A stretch of DNA of 64,000 bases from Undaria pinnatifida. Lineage: Eukaryota; Sar; Phaeophyceae; Laminariales; Alariaceae. Positions 11,801-23,000 of this stretch are shown here, piece after piece. The position numbers and the translations under genes were made by a program. The notes under the pieces are model-generated. The model searched no databases. It saw only the letters and a program-made list of their open reading frames with translations, and was not told the DNA's origin. The stretch lies in contig JABAKD010000029.1 in assembly GCA_012845835.1 (NCBI GenBank), positions 6,358,905 to 6,422,904 on the forward strand, given 5' to 3'. Positions within the stretch are counted from its first letter, which is position 1. Every line of letters begins with the position of its first letter.

Positions 11801-12145
11801 ATGTTCGCTTTTGACAGCGTAGTGGGACTCAAACACCCCCCACGCTTCATGGGATGATCCCGCAGCAAAAATAAGTTCATGGACTGGTTGGGCTGTGATT
11901 TTTGCGATCAGTTGTGACCATAGCTTGAGCGACTTATCTACTCTCTCCTTCCCAAAGTAACTCCTGAGTCGTGACAGATCAATATGCGCAAGCCCTACTG
12001 GTATCGATTTTCCCTTCAATACGTCCATCAAGTCTTCAGCCGAGAGCCAGGAAAAAACAGCACCTCGGAAAACACGGAAAGCTGATGCAATACTTTGCCC
12101 GCTCTCAAACTTTCCAGACCAAGCAAGCATAAATTTTTTCAAGTT
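8870..12145 (-). mobile_element. Ty1/Copia LTR-retrotransposon fossil, internal region
   Basis: Read on the minus strand, the parts occur in Copia order. A UBN2-like gag segment lies at about 11.68-12.13 kb and a basic zinc-knuckle-like segment at 11.06-11.47 kb (YCAHDGEGQGHNTPEC). A protease-like region is at 10.3-10.6 kb (EEWDVDLGAGAMMSN). The integrase core is at 8.9-9.57 kb (DMCGPYTTTVGG, CRFYAVDDATGYI, GGQQYNGVVE). Reverse transcriptase and RNase H were not recognised. It is broken by multiple breaks and probably old. LTRs were not delimited. It sits between the two convergent MFS genes. Confidence 0.75.
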
Positions 12146-12284
12146 AATTTCTATGGGTCTAGATTCGTATGTATGTGCCTGTTGGGGCCGTTGGCCCTGC
12201 CTTGTTGGTCATCTGCAGTACTTGGCGAAGGGCGTTAGCTAGGTCCGCGATCATGTTCGATGAAGTTGCGGATGGAGGTGCTTC

Positions 12285-12374
12285 ATGATGTTGTGCATTG
12301 GCGAGGAAGGGCTCGCGTCCCTCTACTCTATGATGTTGTGCATTGGCGGAGAAGGACTCGCATCCCTCTTCCCC
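12285..12374. repeat. 45-bp tandem duplication
   Basis: Two imperfect copies of a 45-bp unit beginning ATGATGTTGTGCATTGGCG, at 12285 and 12330, near the 5' side of the Copia fossil. Confidence 0.85.
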
Positions 12375-12552
12375 GTTGCCTACTCAGCCTTGAGGGGTGC
12401 TTCACCTTTCCCCCGACGAAGGTCTGGTGTCGGTTCTCCTCATTGGCGCTTCGCAACGCACAATCCAGTCGTTCGATGGAGATCGTTGACGCTAGCGTGT
12501 GGAGTGGGTTGGTACGTGTGGCGCCCCGGTGGTGGTGTAGGTGGGGAAGAAG

Positions 12553-12792
12553 GGTGGCGTAATAGCCGGTGATCGGTAAAATACAATCTACTAACTATGG
12601 CGGGTGTGATAACCCCATTTACGTGTGTGGTGGAGTGCGATAGGTCAGGTGTGATAACCCAGAAATGGCACTCGGAACTGTGGCGTGGTAGCCTGGATAT
12701 AACTACACAGGCGTGGTAGCCGTTCAGTGGTGAAAGCGTGATAGCCCTTGCAATATAGATGGGACGTGGTAGCCCTTGGCGTGGTAGCCGTA
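12553..12792. repeat. Short-motif cluster GYGTGRTARCC
   Basis: About eight occurrences of GYGTGRTARCC or close variants (near 12553, 12606, 12650, 12681, 12710, 12734, 12760, 12778), with irregular spacing of roughly 20-45 bp. The bases between them are not repeated. Confidence 0.65.
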
Positions 12793-13790
12793 AAAGAGAC
12801 ACATAATAGACACAAGATATAGGCAAGAATAGAGTCGAAAAATAGAGTGATGTTATTCGGGCACATAAAAACCCACCACACAAAATCCCGTTGTGGAAAT
12901 CCATCCCACACATGTACGAAACCCCCGAAATTCTCCCATCTTTCCGACGGATTCTTGGCTGCAATCTGACAACGGAGTGAGTGCGTCCGACATCAGGCAC
13001 GAGGCATGGCATGCGAGTGTGTGCGTTCTTTAGATTAAACTGATATTCCCAAAACCATCTGAAGTATGTGCAAAGATATGTACTTACGCGAGGGTGTTGT
13101 TTTCCGGACGACGAAGGCAACAATTTGAGGGGTACGCGCGTACGTACTACGTAGTTGACAGGTTTCTCGTCAATAATATTTGATCGTTCTGATACGTACA
13201 CCAGCTGATAATAACATGGTGGATAAACCTGGCAAACACGCGTCTCATACCTCCTCATACAGGAGTCGGTCTTGGACATGATTCGCCTCAAAATCTCTGA
13301 CGATCGATATTGATACCACGCGTTAACGCCACGTGCCCGAAGGAAAACGACCCCCTACACCGCAAAAAAAGGGGAATGAAGAGACGAACCCGAACGCTGT
13401 GATCACTTTGCAAAATTAAAAGAAATGATTTGTTTTCCTTTGTTTTATTCGGTTTCAGAGACTTCCGCGTTGCCCCCTACCCCCTTATGGTTCAACCTTC
13501 CACTGCTGTGTGCCCTTCCCAATAGTTCCGCAGCTGCAACTGTTGGTTGGCCTAAATGGTTCCAACAATCATGTCCAGCTGATTCCACTTCATCCAGTTT
13601 AGCCTGATCTGTGCTGAAAATATGCTCCTCGTGTGTGTTGTTCGTGCTGCACGCGTAGGTTGGGCAGATTTCGTGGCATGTGTATATGATACGAAGCAAC
13701 CTGCGCTTCGGCTACTACAGGTAAAAATTTTTATATAAGTTTCAGCTGAGGGCCAATATATTTTTCCAGCGGTAGACAGCATATAGATGC
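12793..13790. other. No supported feature
   Basis: Short frames only, none with splice support or recognisable composition. Confidence 0.4.
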
Positions 13791-13794
13791 TGGC

Positions 13795-14060
13795 GTCCCC
13801 GATGGTGGGAAAGTAAGCCGCGGAGCTATTATTGGGGTCGTAGTCGTAGGTTCGAATCTCGCACCCGGAAAATATTTCTTAAAAATGAACAGGGCGAGAG
13901 CGCGAAAGCGGGACTTGGCGAAAGTCGATGAACATCCACGAGCACAAAGTGACGATCGGTGGTAATGGTGCACCCCACGTGCGATAAGAATGAAGAAATG
14001 CCCCGGGGGGGGGATAGAAGGACGTGAGCCTGGTCCGGCGTGTCCAGAAGGTTGCTGAGA
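13795..14060 (+). mobile_element. Degenerate tRNA-like SINE
   Basis: Contains a good RNA polymerase III B box (GTTCGAATC, 13850-13858) about 45 bp after a poor A box. The following body (GAGAGCGCGAAAGCG ... TCGATGAACATCC ... GTGCGATAAGAA) has weak similarity to the element at 53.35-53.64 kb. Confidence 0.45.
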
Positions 14061-14144
14061 GGTAAAACCTCTCACGATTTGAGATGGACAATAAAGCGGC
14101 CCCTAAAAAAGCAAGATCGAGATGCAATGAACTCAGATACTAGA

Positions 14145-14235
14145 CTATACACACAACCCGAAATACGCGCGATCGAGGAATCACACACAGCTTGCAAATA
14201 TGAGTCTCGACGAAATATTCGATCTCACAGCTGAA
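14145..14235 (+). repeat. Single arm of the palindromic G-tract repeat family
   Basis: About 80 bp from ACGCGCGATCG to CACAGCTG.AGTGT, matching the arm sequence found repeatedly at 29.3-35.6, 40.9 and 51.6 kb. It ends in a T run. No partner arm is adjacent. Confidence 0.8.
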
Positions 14236-14856
14236 GTGTTTTTTTTTTTTTTTGCTACTACTGCTGCTGCTGTGTGTACTGACTGGTAAAAAATCCACGT
14301 ATTGAATAGTTATCGATAAGCGACGCGAAATGTCATGCTCCCCACTATTCCAAGTAGTTTGACGAAAACAGTAACAAACAGCGCATGCCTACAAGAGAGA
14401 GCGTATGCACCCGCACGACTCCCGGTCCCGACTAATTCCAATCTTTTTGTAAAGCTACGACGAGCCTTGGCGACGTGAGCATGGTTCCCACAATTTCAAG
14501 GAATATCGACGGAAGACACGAAGACCGTAGGAGACGCAGCCAATGAAATACCGCTAGCTGCTCGGCGTGGAATCGTCCAAACCAATCGAGTCGGATAAAC
14601 ACGCAATAAATGATATTGCTACTTCTTCTGGTCTGTTTCAAATTGATACAGTGACGCTCGCAACGTTTGGCGATCAATCTTCGAATGAGGGAAACCGAAT
14701 TCCTGCGAAATGTCGACCGCTGCCGCGCAAAAACAAGTTGTTGGTCCCCACTAATTTGAAATAGTTCGAAGGAAAATGATGGCGACGCGAGCAACGAAAC
14801 TCTGTATTAGGTACCGGACGTATCACGGCATTCCGCGGTATCCCACAGACTTACCA

Positions 14857-15121
14857 ACGTGTATGCTGTAGTTGAGTGGATACCCGCGGCCATGTTAGTT
14901 CAGTTTGCACATTGGACCTTTTCACTTGTGCGCCCTCTTTCGTATCGTGCGTTGTTTAGGCGGGAAAGTGTAGTATTTCCCGGACGAATTTTGATTTCAC
15001 ATTTGTTTTTTCGGATCTTCCTAGGGCTCCAGCACCTTTGTGTGACCACGGACTCTAGATGTTGAACAAGAGTTAATGTGAGAAAACAACAACAACAACG
15101 ACAACAACAACAACAACAATA
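14857..15121 (+). repeat. AAC-tailed dispersed repeat, body A, copy 1
   Basis: About 265 bp aligned by eye with 28567-28816, from TTGAGTGGATACCCGCGG through a shared middle to the tail GAGTTAATGTGAGAAAACAAC and an (AAC)n run. The first 40 bp correspond to the 3' end of a coding exon and splice donor in the other copy. Confidence 0.8.
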
Positions 15122-15174
15122 CGGCACCAGCATACCAGTTACTGAGATTACCACGGTCTTCGCGGTGTATACGA

Positions 15175-15232
15175 TGGAGCCTGTCCTGTGACCACGGACT
15201 TGATTATGCGAGTTAATGTGAGAACAACAACA
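15175..15232 (+). repeat. AAC-tailed repeat, 3'-tail-only copy
   Basis: Only the last ~55 bp of the family (CCTGTCCTGTGACCACGG ... GCGAGTTAATGTGAGAAC, then AACAACA). Truncation at the 5' side is typical of reverse-transcribed elements. Confidence 0.8.
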
Positions 15233-16299
15233 TTGGTGTCTCACCCAAACCCCTTGATATACTGTCAAATTATCACGGTACACCACGGTATGCTACCGCC
15301 ACGTAATGCCCATTGTATCGCCATGAATCCCACGTTGTCCCACCAACTTCGCACGATATCCCACCGACCCCACCCTACGGTATAAAGCACGTTGCCGCTG
15401 CCGTACTACCGCCGCGGCTGCTGTTGTTGCTCTTCTGTAGGGCCAGATTAATACTATACTGCTATTGCTCTACCTCGGCTTCGCTTTTGCGACCTCCTTT
15501 TCGCCATTGCCGGCCTCCTACGTAACATAATATGTCACGCCAGAGAACCGTGCACTTAGCACGCCGCGACCAATCTATCCTGGTATCAAACGCCTATGTT
15601 GCGGTAACAGTATCACTACTGTGAGTATATCTTTTTGTCAACAGCTCAGAGCCACTAGCAAAAAGGGCTATGCATCCTCTCCGATCTCTGCAGTTTCGCG
15701 TTATGTACGGTAATGTAGCCGATACTTACGCTTCCGCCAATGTTTTACCACACCAGTAAGAAACCCCAAGAGCACATCCATGTACGTTGTACACATATAA
15801 CTCCGGTACACCTAAACGCAGTCTACGGCAGGCAGTAACCAAGGTACTTCCCCAGTATACTCATCCATTTACTCGTCGCCTGTACGTATGGGCACACAGT
15901 CGCCGGCCGCCAAACAATATTTACCACGTATCATTAGTGTTAGCAATTGGTGAATCGCCGTAATACAATCATAGACGTAACATATTGAACACAACATTGA
16001 CACGTGGACATCACCCAGAAAATACATATACTGCAAAATTCGACTGAGGTACATTGCTTGGGAGAGGCATGGAGCGTCACTACATAATGTCGGCTTTCGG
16101 TTTCAGGCCGGCGCATGCGCCCCACGCCCGTTTCACGTATGACGATTGTACGGTGGAAGTGCACCACGTTTTTTCTAGGGCTCCCCACCTGATGAGCTCT
16201 CTACCTCACACAAAACCGATTTTGAGCAAACTGAAAGGGCAACCCGACCAACCAACCCATGGGCCTAAAGGTATCAAAAACAAGTATTGGACGCGTGCC
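15233..16299. other. No supported gene
   Basis: Contains a partial, older match (near 16150-16250) to the intronic repeat family whose clearest copies start at 16300, 20118 and 24588. Nothing else stands out. Confidence 0.4.
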
Positions 16300-16570
16300 A
16301 CGTTAAAGGTGCACCACGTTTTGTCTGAGGTTTCCCACTTTAAGAGCTTAAGACATGATATGCAGGTCCTTCTTGCCGCGTAAACTGATTTTCTAGAAAA
16401 CATATAACAGCTACCGGGTACGAAACAAATCCGATTTCTAGGCACACAGCAAGAAACGTGAAAATATATGCCCCATTCCGGACGATTGTGGGTGAAGGAG
16501 CTCGCTCATCCAGAAATCATTTCAAACGAAAAAACGAGACCTCTGTCAAAGCACGCGTTATCGCACATGA
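16300..16570 (+). repeat. GCACCAC-headed dispersed repeat, copy 1
   Basis: Runs from GGTGCACCACGTTTTGTCT through CAGAAATCATTTCAAACGA to a GAGACCTCTGTCAAAGCACG end. It is related to copies at 20118-20352 and 24588-24836. It lies just downstream of the minus-strand MFS gene. Confidence 0.6.
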
Positions 16571-16691
16571 AGAAAAACCTTCACACAAAATGTTTGGCGA
16601 AGGACCCCCATCTGACAGGAAAACGTTCAGCGCAAAGGCGCACGCGTTGTATGGCGTACACCGGTTTCTTTCGTAAGCAGCTGCAGCTGCT

Positions 16692-17072
16692 CTATACCTT
16701 TCCGATACTTTCCAAGGCTCCTTCTCTGCTACAGGGTTTCCCCATTCCTTCTGTAGCCTTCGGCTTGCTCCACGCCCCGATGCCTTCTGCATCGTCTATA
16801 ACGTTCCACCCCCGCATGACTTCCGTATCACTTATCTTGTTCCATGCCATGAAAGCGACGGCGAGTCTCATTGTGCCGATGAGGTAGAACACGAGATGGA
16901 AGTCGAAGGGGAAGAGGTGGCTGCCGTCGATGGAAAACGCGAACATGGTCGAGAAGACCACGGGAGAGATTGTCCTCGCCAAAGAGGTCAGCGTAGTCGA
17001 AATTCCGTTCAGCTCTCCTAGTCGGCTCGGCTCCGTGGCATTGTTTATAGCCAGCGACATGCCGATGTAAAA
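16692..17072 (-). CDS. MFS gene exon 9 (helices 10-12, C-tail)
   Basis: Acceptor TTTTTTCCCTTGCAG, then 126 codons and TAG. Contains FYIGMSLAINNATEP, RLGELNGIS and a final helix ending AFMAWNKI, then a 40-residue polar tail. Confidence 0.9.
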   Translation of the reverse strand, partial: FYIGMSLAINNATEPSRLGELNGISTTLTSLARTISPVVFSTMFAFSIDGSHLFPFDFHLVFYLIGTMRLAVAFMAWNKISDTEVMRGWNVIDDAEGIGAWSKPKATEGMGKPCSREGALESIGKV

Positions 17073-20000
17073 CTGCAAGGGAAAAAACAGGGCACCGAGT
17101 CAGGACGGGTTATACCAGAAGGGACGTACAATCATGCTTCGTGGAAGTTATGTCGTCAAATCTACCGTACTCAGCTTTAGCACCCCCTTTCCTCTGGCGG
17201 TGGTAACTCACAGGATATGCACTTACGCTCCAGCTGCTAATGCGCTTCGTTTTATTTTTGCTTTGCGAGTTCTCCGCTTTCGTTACCCAGTGTGCTATGA
17301 AAGTACAACGCCCCGTATGGTTACCCCCACGCGGTCGTGAGCGATAATCAGTACAAGTGAAAATTGATCAATCGCGAATTCAACGGACCCAAGAACAAAA
17401 CAACGCTCTTCTTGTTGAGTTTGTGGAACGCCGGTTCCATGCTCAAAAATAAATATATCTTCGAAATCGAATGGGCTACGATGGCTCCTACCACACCCTG
17501 CGTCCTACCCCTGCCGTGGCAGCAATATTCCTCACCGAGTTTGAGCACACGTAGCACGTAAGTAAGAGTATGAGCGAAGCGAAGGCGACCGGAAAGCCGG
17601 CGGCATTTACGGTGGAGAGTACCGGGAACAAGAAGTACGTGGGGACTTCGAACACCGACCCGATCCGCTGGAACAACCTGACGCCCAACCGCGGCGTTAG
17701 TTGCGGAACAGCAAACATCTCGAAGACCATAACCATGAAGCCGCAAGTTAGAAACACCTTTTTCAGGGACGAGAGAGGGCGTGGCGGGGGGTTAGGAGGG
17801 TTTGTCGAAACCAGGTAACCATGCACGGCACACAGGCGCAAGAAACGTCGTCATCAATACCACAATCATCATCGTGATTGACACTGCAGCTGCAACGTCG
17901 TCACACGCTTACTCGACCCATCGCTCTGAATGTTGTGCACAGCTGCAGAGGAACAGTCTCTGCCGAAGAATGAGCTGGCGCGCTGATATACCGGATCTCT
18001 CCTTCCACCCCATCGACGATAGACGCCACGCCGCGCCGAAACACGGATCACACGCGTACTGGATCAAATGCTGCCCCGAAGTTGCCACTTCCAACACTAG
18101 AAATATCAAAAGCGTTGAAGACTTTCGCGTCATGCACGAAGGTGATGCTATCGGTACGGTCCAAAGAAAGAGGACGAGCAGGTGGATGGGGGTTAGCAAA
18201 TTCAAGGACAGGGAAGCGCCCGGCCTTAAACGTCACCTGCGATAGGCTCACCTGTCCGATCTGCACAGTTGACCAATCCAGTCCCCCCTTGGCGACGGTG
18301 CTGAGGGACCACAGGGAGTACACCTCATTGAATCCAGAGTACGATAACTTCAGGGCGTACGCGAGGAGCGGGTGGAAGGGTCGGGGGGCATGTGTGGCCT
18401 CACTTTAGGTTCCCAGAGGGTACTACTTCTATAAGCAGGATAATATCTTGTCGGGTCCTTCGAACATCGGACGTTGAATTATGGTTACGGGGTCATATTG
18501 CGAACGGAGGCAAGCATAGACAACGTTCAAATGCATTAACACTCCAATCAGCCGTACTTGCGAGCGTCCTCGTACGTACCCGTCCGACCCCTTAACGACC
18601 TAACTCAAGCTGCATTTGTAGAGCCGGGCTCAAACAGACGCGGGATACGGTAGGAGGATGCGCGTAATTTTGCTGAGGCTGCTCGCTGGAGACCCCGAAC
18701 TTCAATAAACTGAAGTTGCGACCTCAAGGCCCAGGAAGCTATCGAGTGACAAGCTGAAACACACGTAGGATTCCTGGTAGTGTCATTCTTCGGAGAAATC
18801 GCTGTCGAGAAGGAATACTGCGGTGGAGTTTCGGCGACACATGTATGTATAGAGGTCCTCACTGCACTAGAGGCACATCTCAGTCGAACCTTCATTTTGA
18901 GAAGGCCCAACAAGCGGAACCTGATGACCTCAACCTCAGGACATACCCAAACGACTCTACTAACTTTGAAAAACAAGAAGGAAGAGTCTCCCGACAGCTT
19001 TGGATAAGGAGCCACACGCAATTCCGACGACGTTTATTTTTAGATAACGTGTCATCCCTATCGTAGCAACTTGCTCCCTAATATACCGTTGTAGCACGCT
19101 TCAAGGACACACCGAATAAATTCCTTCAATGAACAGGAGAGTACGGACGCGTGGCTGAGCCAGCAAGCTCTTCGGCTTAAGATCGTCTCCCGTGCTGCCG
19201 CTGAACGTGTCACCGCCTGTTCCCGACTTGATGCTTTTGACCACCATAGGCGTCGTCTCCGTCCGCACCCGGGACGGCTTCTCGTCAACAAGTGTGTTGG
19301 ACGGTAACGCTGGTAAGTAACCCCCCTCGCTGCCGTCATAATTTGTCGCGTTATACTCGTCGTTGTCGTCGCCGCCACCGTACCAAGGCAGACACCATGT
19401 GTTTGCGGGTTTGCCAGGAGGAGCACGCACAGGGGTTGTGGTATCGTCGAAGGCGTGTAACACCGGGGTAATCACCCTTGGTTGGTCGGTAGTAGCGGGC
19501 ACAGCCGTTACGGGGTGCTCAAGCCTCTCGTCGGATCTGTCGCTGACCAAACGGAAGCGGGAGGTGAGGGAGTGTGAACATTTGGATATAGGACCTAGTG
19601 TATAATGTACGACTCAGCACGGTGAGAACCACGGTGACAAATGGTCCGGTTCAAGATTGTGTACGTTGTTATTAAATCTCGGTTGCTCTGAATGACTACC
19701 GCGAATATCTACCATCTCCAGCACTATTGCGTGGCTAGGTGAGGCGCGTACTACGATGTAGTTTGCAGCTTTTGGTCAAAATATTTCTGAATCACGCGGC
19801 TCCTTAAACCAAATGCTTCCCATTGTTTTTATCGAATATTTCCAAAATGGTCGCTTTTGGTGAAGCTATTAATTGGGCCACGGGTTTTGTTTGCGGGTTG
19901 CATCTTTACCTAGCTCAAAATCCGTTTTTTTGTCAGGTTTGTAGCTCCAAACGTTGAATATCCCGAGAAGCAAAAGGTGCACCTCTACGGGTAGCATGTG

Positions 20001-23000
20001 TCGCTATAAGGAGGAGCATGTTCTCTGGGAATAGCGGCGGCATGCAGACGCAGCGTCGGGCTACGAGACGCGCCAAGGGAAAGGGTGCTTGTTCTAGCCC
20101 GAAGACGCGTCGGACGATAGAGGTGTGCACCACTTTTTTTTTCGGTTGTTCCAAAAATTTATAAATCATTACATTCTTAACCCAAAAAACGGCTCTGGAG
20201 AAAATAAAACTGCTACCGGATAAAAATTCCGATGGCCTCGAGGTACACGACGAGAACCATGAAAACAAAAGATCCTGCTTCCGACGATTCAGAGTTAAGG
20301 AGTCTCGTCGTCCAGAAACCGTTTCAGACGAACAGTGCAACCTCCATCGTAGAGCGTGTTTGAAGCAGCCGGCAAATGGGCGGAATCTACACCAAGTGGA
20401 ATGTTTCGATATCCCGGGGACGTGTTGCTTAATCTATGGCTGACACGTATATCTCCTGATTTGTGGTCGGAGGAACTCAGCCTAGCACCTAGTAACGAGC
20501 GACGGGGCGCCTCTCGCTCTGCCCAAATAAGGTCGAGTACGGGGTTTTTATGTACTCTGTGGAGCAAGGGTGCGGCAGGAGGATCACGTATAGCGATCGG
20601 GCAAGTGACTACACATTTTCAGCGATCCAAAAGCAATTGCGCTTTTCAAGCTCGCGATATTCGCAGCCGCCATGAAATGCTTAGTTTGGCTTGGCCAAGA
20701 AAAAAAGTTTAAAATGCCGATTATTTAGGTGTAGCGAGGCAGAGCGCCTCTCACGTAGGTAACCCTCACCCTCACTGTAGCAAAACAGGGGGTATAACAC
20801 TATGTGTAATGCACTATCTAATACCATGTAATACTCTAATACCATAGCATTTTTCTAGTGTGTTTTGACACATGTCGTTGGCCCCAGCGCACGTTCTCGA
20901 ACTTCATGGCGACTAATACGTTCGCTCGTCGCTCCTGTTGTGCTCGTTCAAGGCGTACCGCTTTCTGCTTCACCAGGACCATACAGTAGCATCAACACTT
21001 AGAGAGACATTTCGAATCATGCTATATTTCTCTAGTTGCATCCCACGCCGTTCTCGTCGACGTACTTCCCGAAACACCCAAAGTATGGGTTGCCGTCGTA
21101 GCTCATACCTCTTGCGAATATAATCAATATCGGATTGTCCGTTTATTTGAACCTAACCGCATAATGATGGCGCTGACCTCGCCGTAGTAGGGGAGATATG
21201 TGTTTCATCGGACCGGGCATGGAGTTGTTTACATTTTCGTCTGTCTAGTCGGTGGCGGTCACACGGAAGTACCAACGGGGCAAGGCTACGGTGTCAAATT
21301 ATCAATATGTATAGTATAGTGCATATCATAGCATGACATGATGTAACAAGTTCTCCTTCAGGATGGGGCTGACTTGGTGTCGCTTGGTGTCGCGGGGCCG
21401 TTGCATGTCGGAAAGGGCAAACACAGGCGTTCCGATTATGTGTACAGGTTTTAGGCTACAGTACTATTAATATTCACCTCTTCATGCTTCAAAGGCCTTG
21501 CATGAGGTCCAACGACGTGTGTTTGACTGTTGCATTGGACGTGTTGATGATGTGTTGCGATCTCCTGCTGTTGTGCACCAGCTACACGCACATGCACGGT
21601 GACTACTGACGCAAAGCCAAGAGATTAGCACACAGCTGTCAATGTATCCCTGGTGCTGTACTCTTCTTGTACTGTTGCATACTGTCTTTGTGACTACTGG
21701 GCTGAGCGGTTGGTTACTTTTGTAAAAGACAACCCACCGCTCATTTTGCGTGCCTATGACAGAACACATCATTCACAGATAGATGCGCACGCGCACATAC
21801 GAACGGAAACACCCTCCATGGTTGCCATGGTTGTCGAAAAGGAGTGCTGCTGCTGCATCGTGGAAGGCAGCAGAAAGGGTGTACAAAAGCTGGGCTATTG
21901 GGTTTGTAGGGCTGCGGGATAACAGAAAGAATACAAAAATGCGAGAGGGGGCTATTACAAAGCTTGCAGGGTTTTAACTGAATCTGCGCGACTTGTGCGG
22001 CAAAACGTACACTATTGAAAAACGATCCCGCTCAGCGACATTGGATGCTCAGAGCACCGGCACGGAACTCGGCCGGGATCAGTACATGCATCGCAATGCT
22101 TTATCGATGGGCACCTTGCGTGCCCCGTAGCTGAAAGCACGAGAAAAACCTCGGCCGCCGGAGAATAGCAAGCCAGAAGAAAAAAGTTAAATATAATAGA
22201 TATATAATATATTGTATTATACCCTCATTTCATCAACCGAGGTTTGGCCAGTCTCGCGCGTGGCTACCTCGCTCCAGAACGGACGTTTCATTTATGTTTT
22301 GTTGGCTAAGCGTAGCAAACACTTCCATGGCGGAGGTGCATGTCGGCGAAACGAAAGAACACACGTAAGCCCTCGCTGGACAGGCTCTGCAAGTGGATGA
22401 AAGACGAGGCTCTAAAAGGGATCCGTAACGAAGCCTTGATGCGCGTTTAATGCCGTCATCCATTTTACAACATGTTGTTGCTCTAAACGCTAACGCTCGT
22501 GTACACGCGTGTCGAACCCAAGGAGAAATAAACAACGGGACACGCCGTACAACAGTCGCGGAGCGGGCACACCCGCAGTGGGAAGTATGGATCGCCGGCG
22601 GGACCATGTGTCTTGGGAGCTGCGGGTGCTTGCATGATTTGGTACTTGGATACCCCCATTAGGTGACTCACATTTTGGCTCCGGTTTTGGCGTACTGTGT
22701 ACCCTTGAGAAATACCAGCACCAAAGGCAACGACAAAAGCGCCAACGTAGCCCCGACAAAGTTGGGGAGGAGGTAAGGGTACCTGTCGTGTGTGTTTCAG
22801 CGAAATGCAAGCAACCAAAACATTGAATACGTTACAGCTTTACGGCAATAGGGCTGTGGATATGACACACCAGCAGCGAAGGTTGGCATTGGGTTAGACA
22901 GGTAAAGCAACAACAAACGTTTTCGGTGCCAGAAATTGCCCAAGTTGGAACTGAACTGGTAGAGGTATGCCCAAGGCCCAGATCTCCGTTCCACGTTTGC

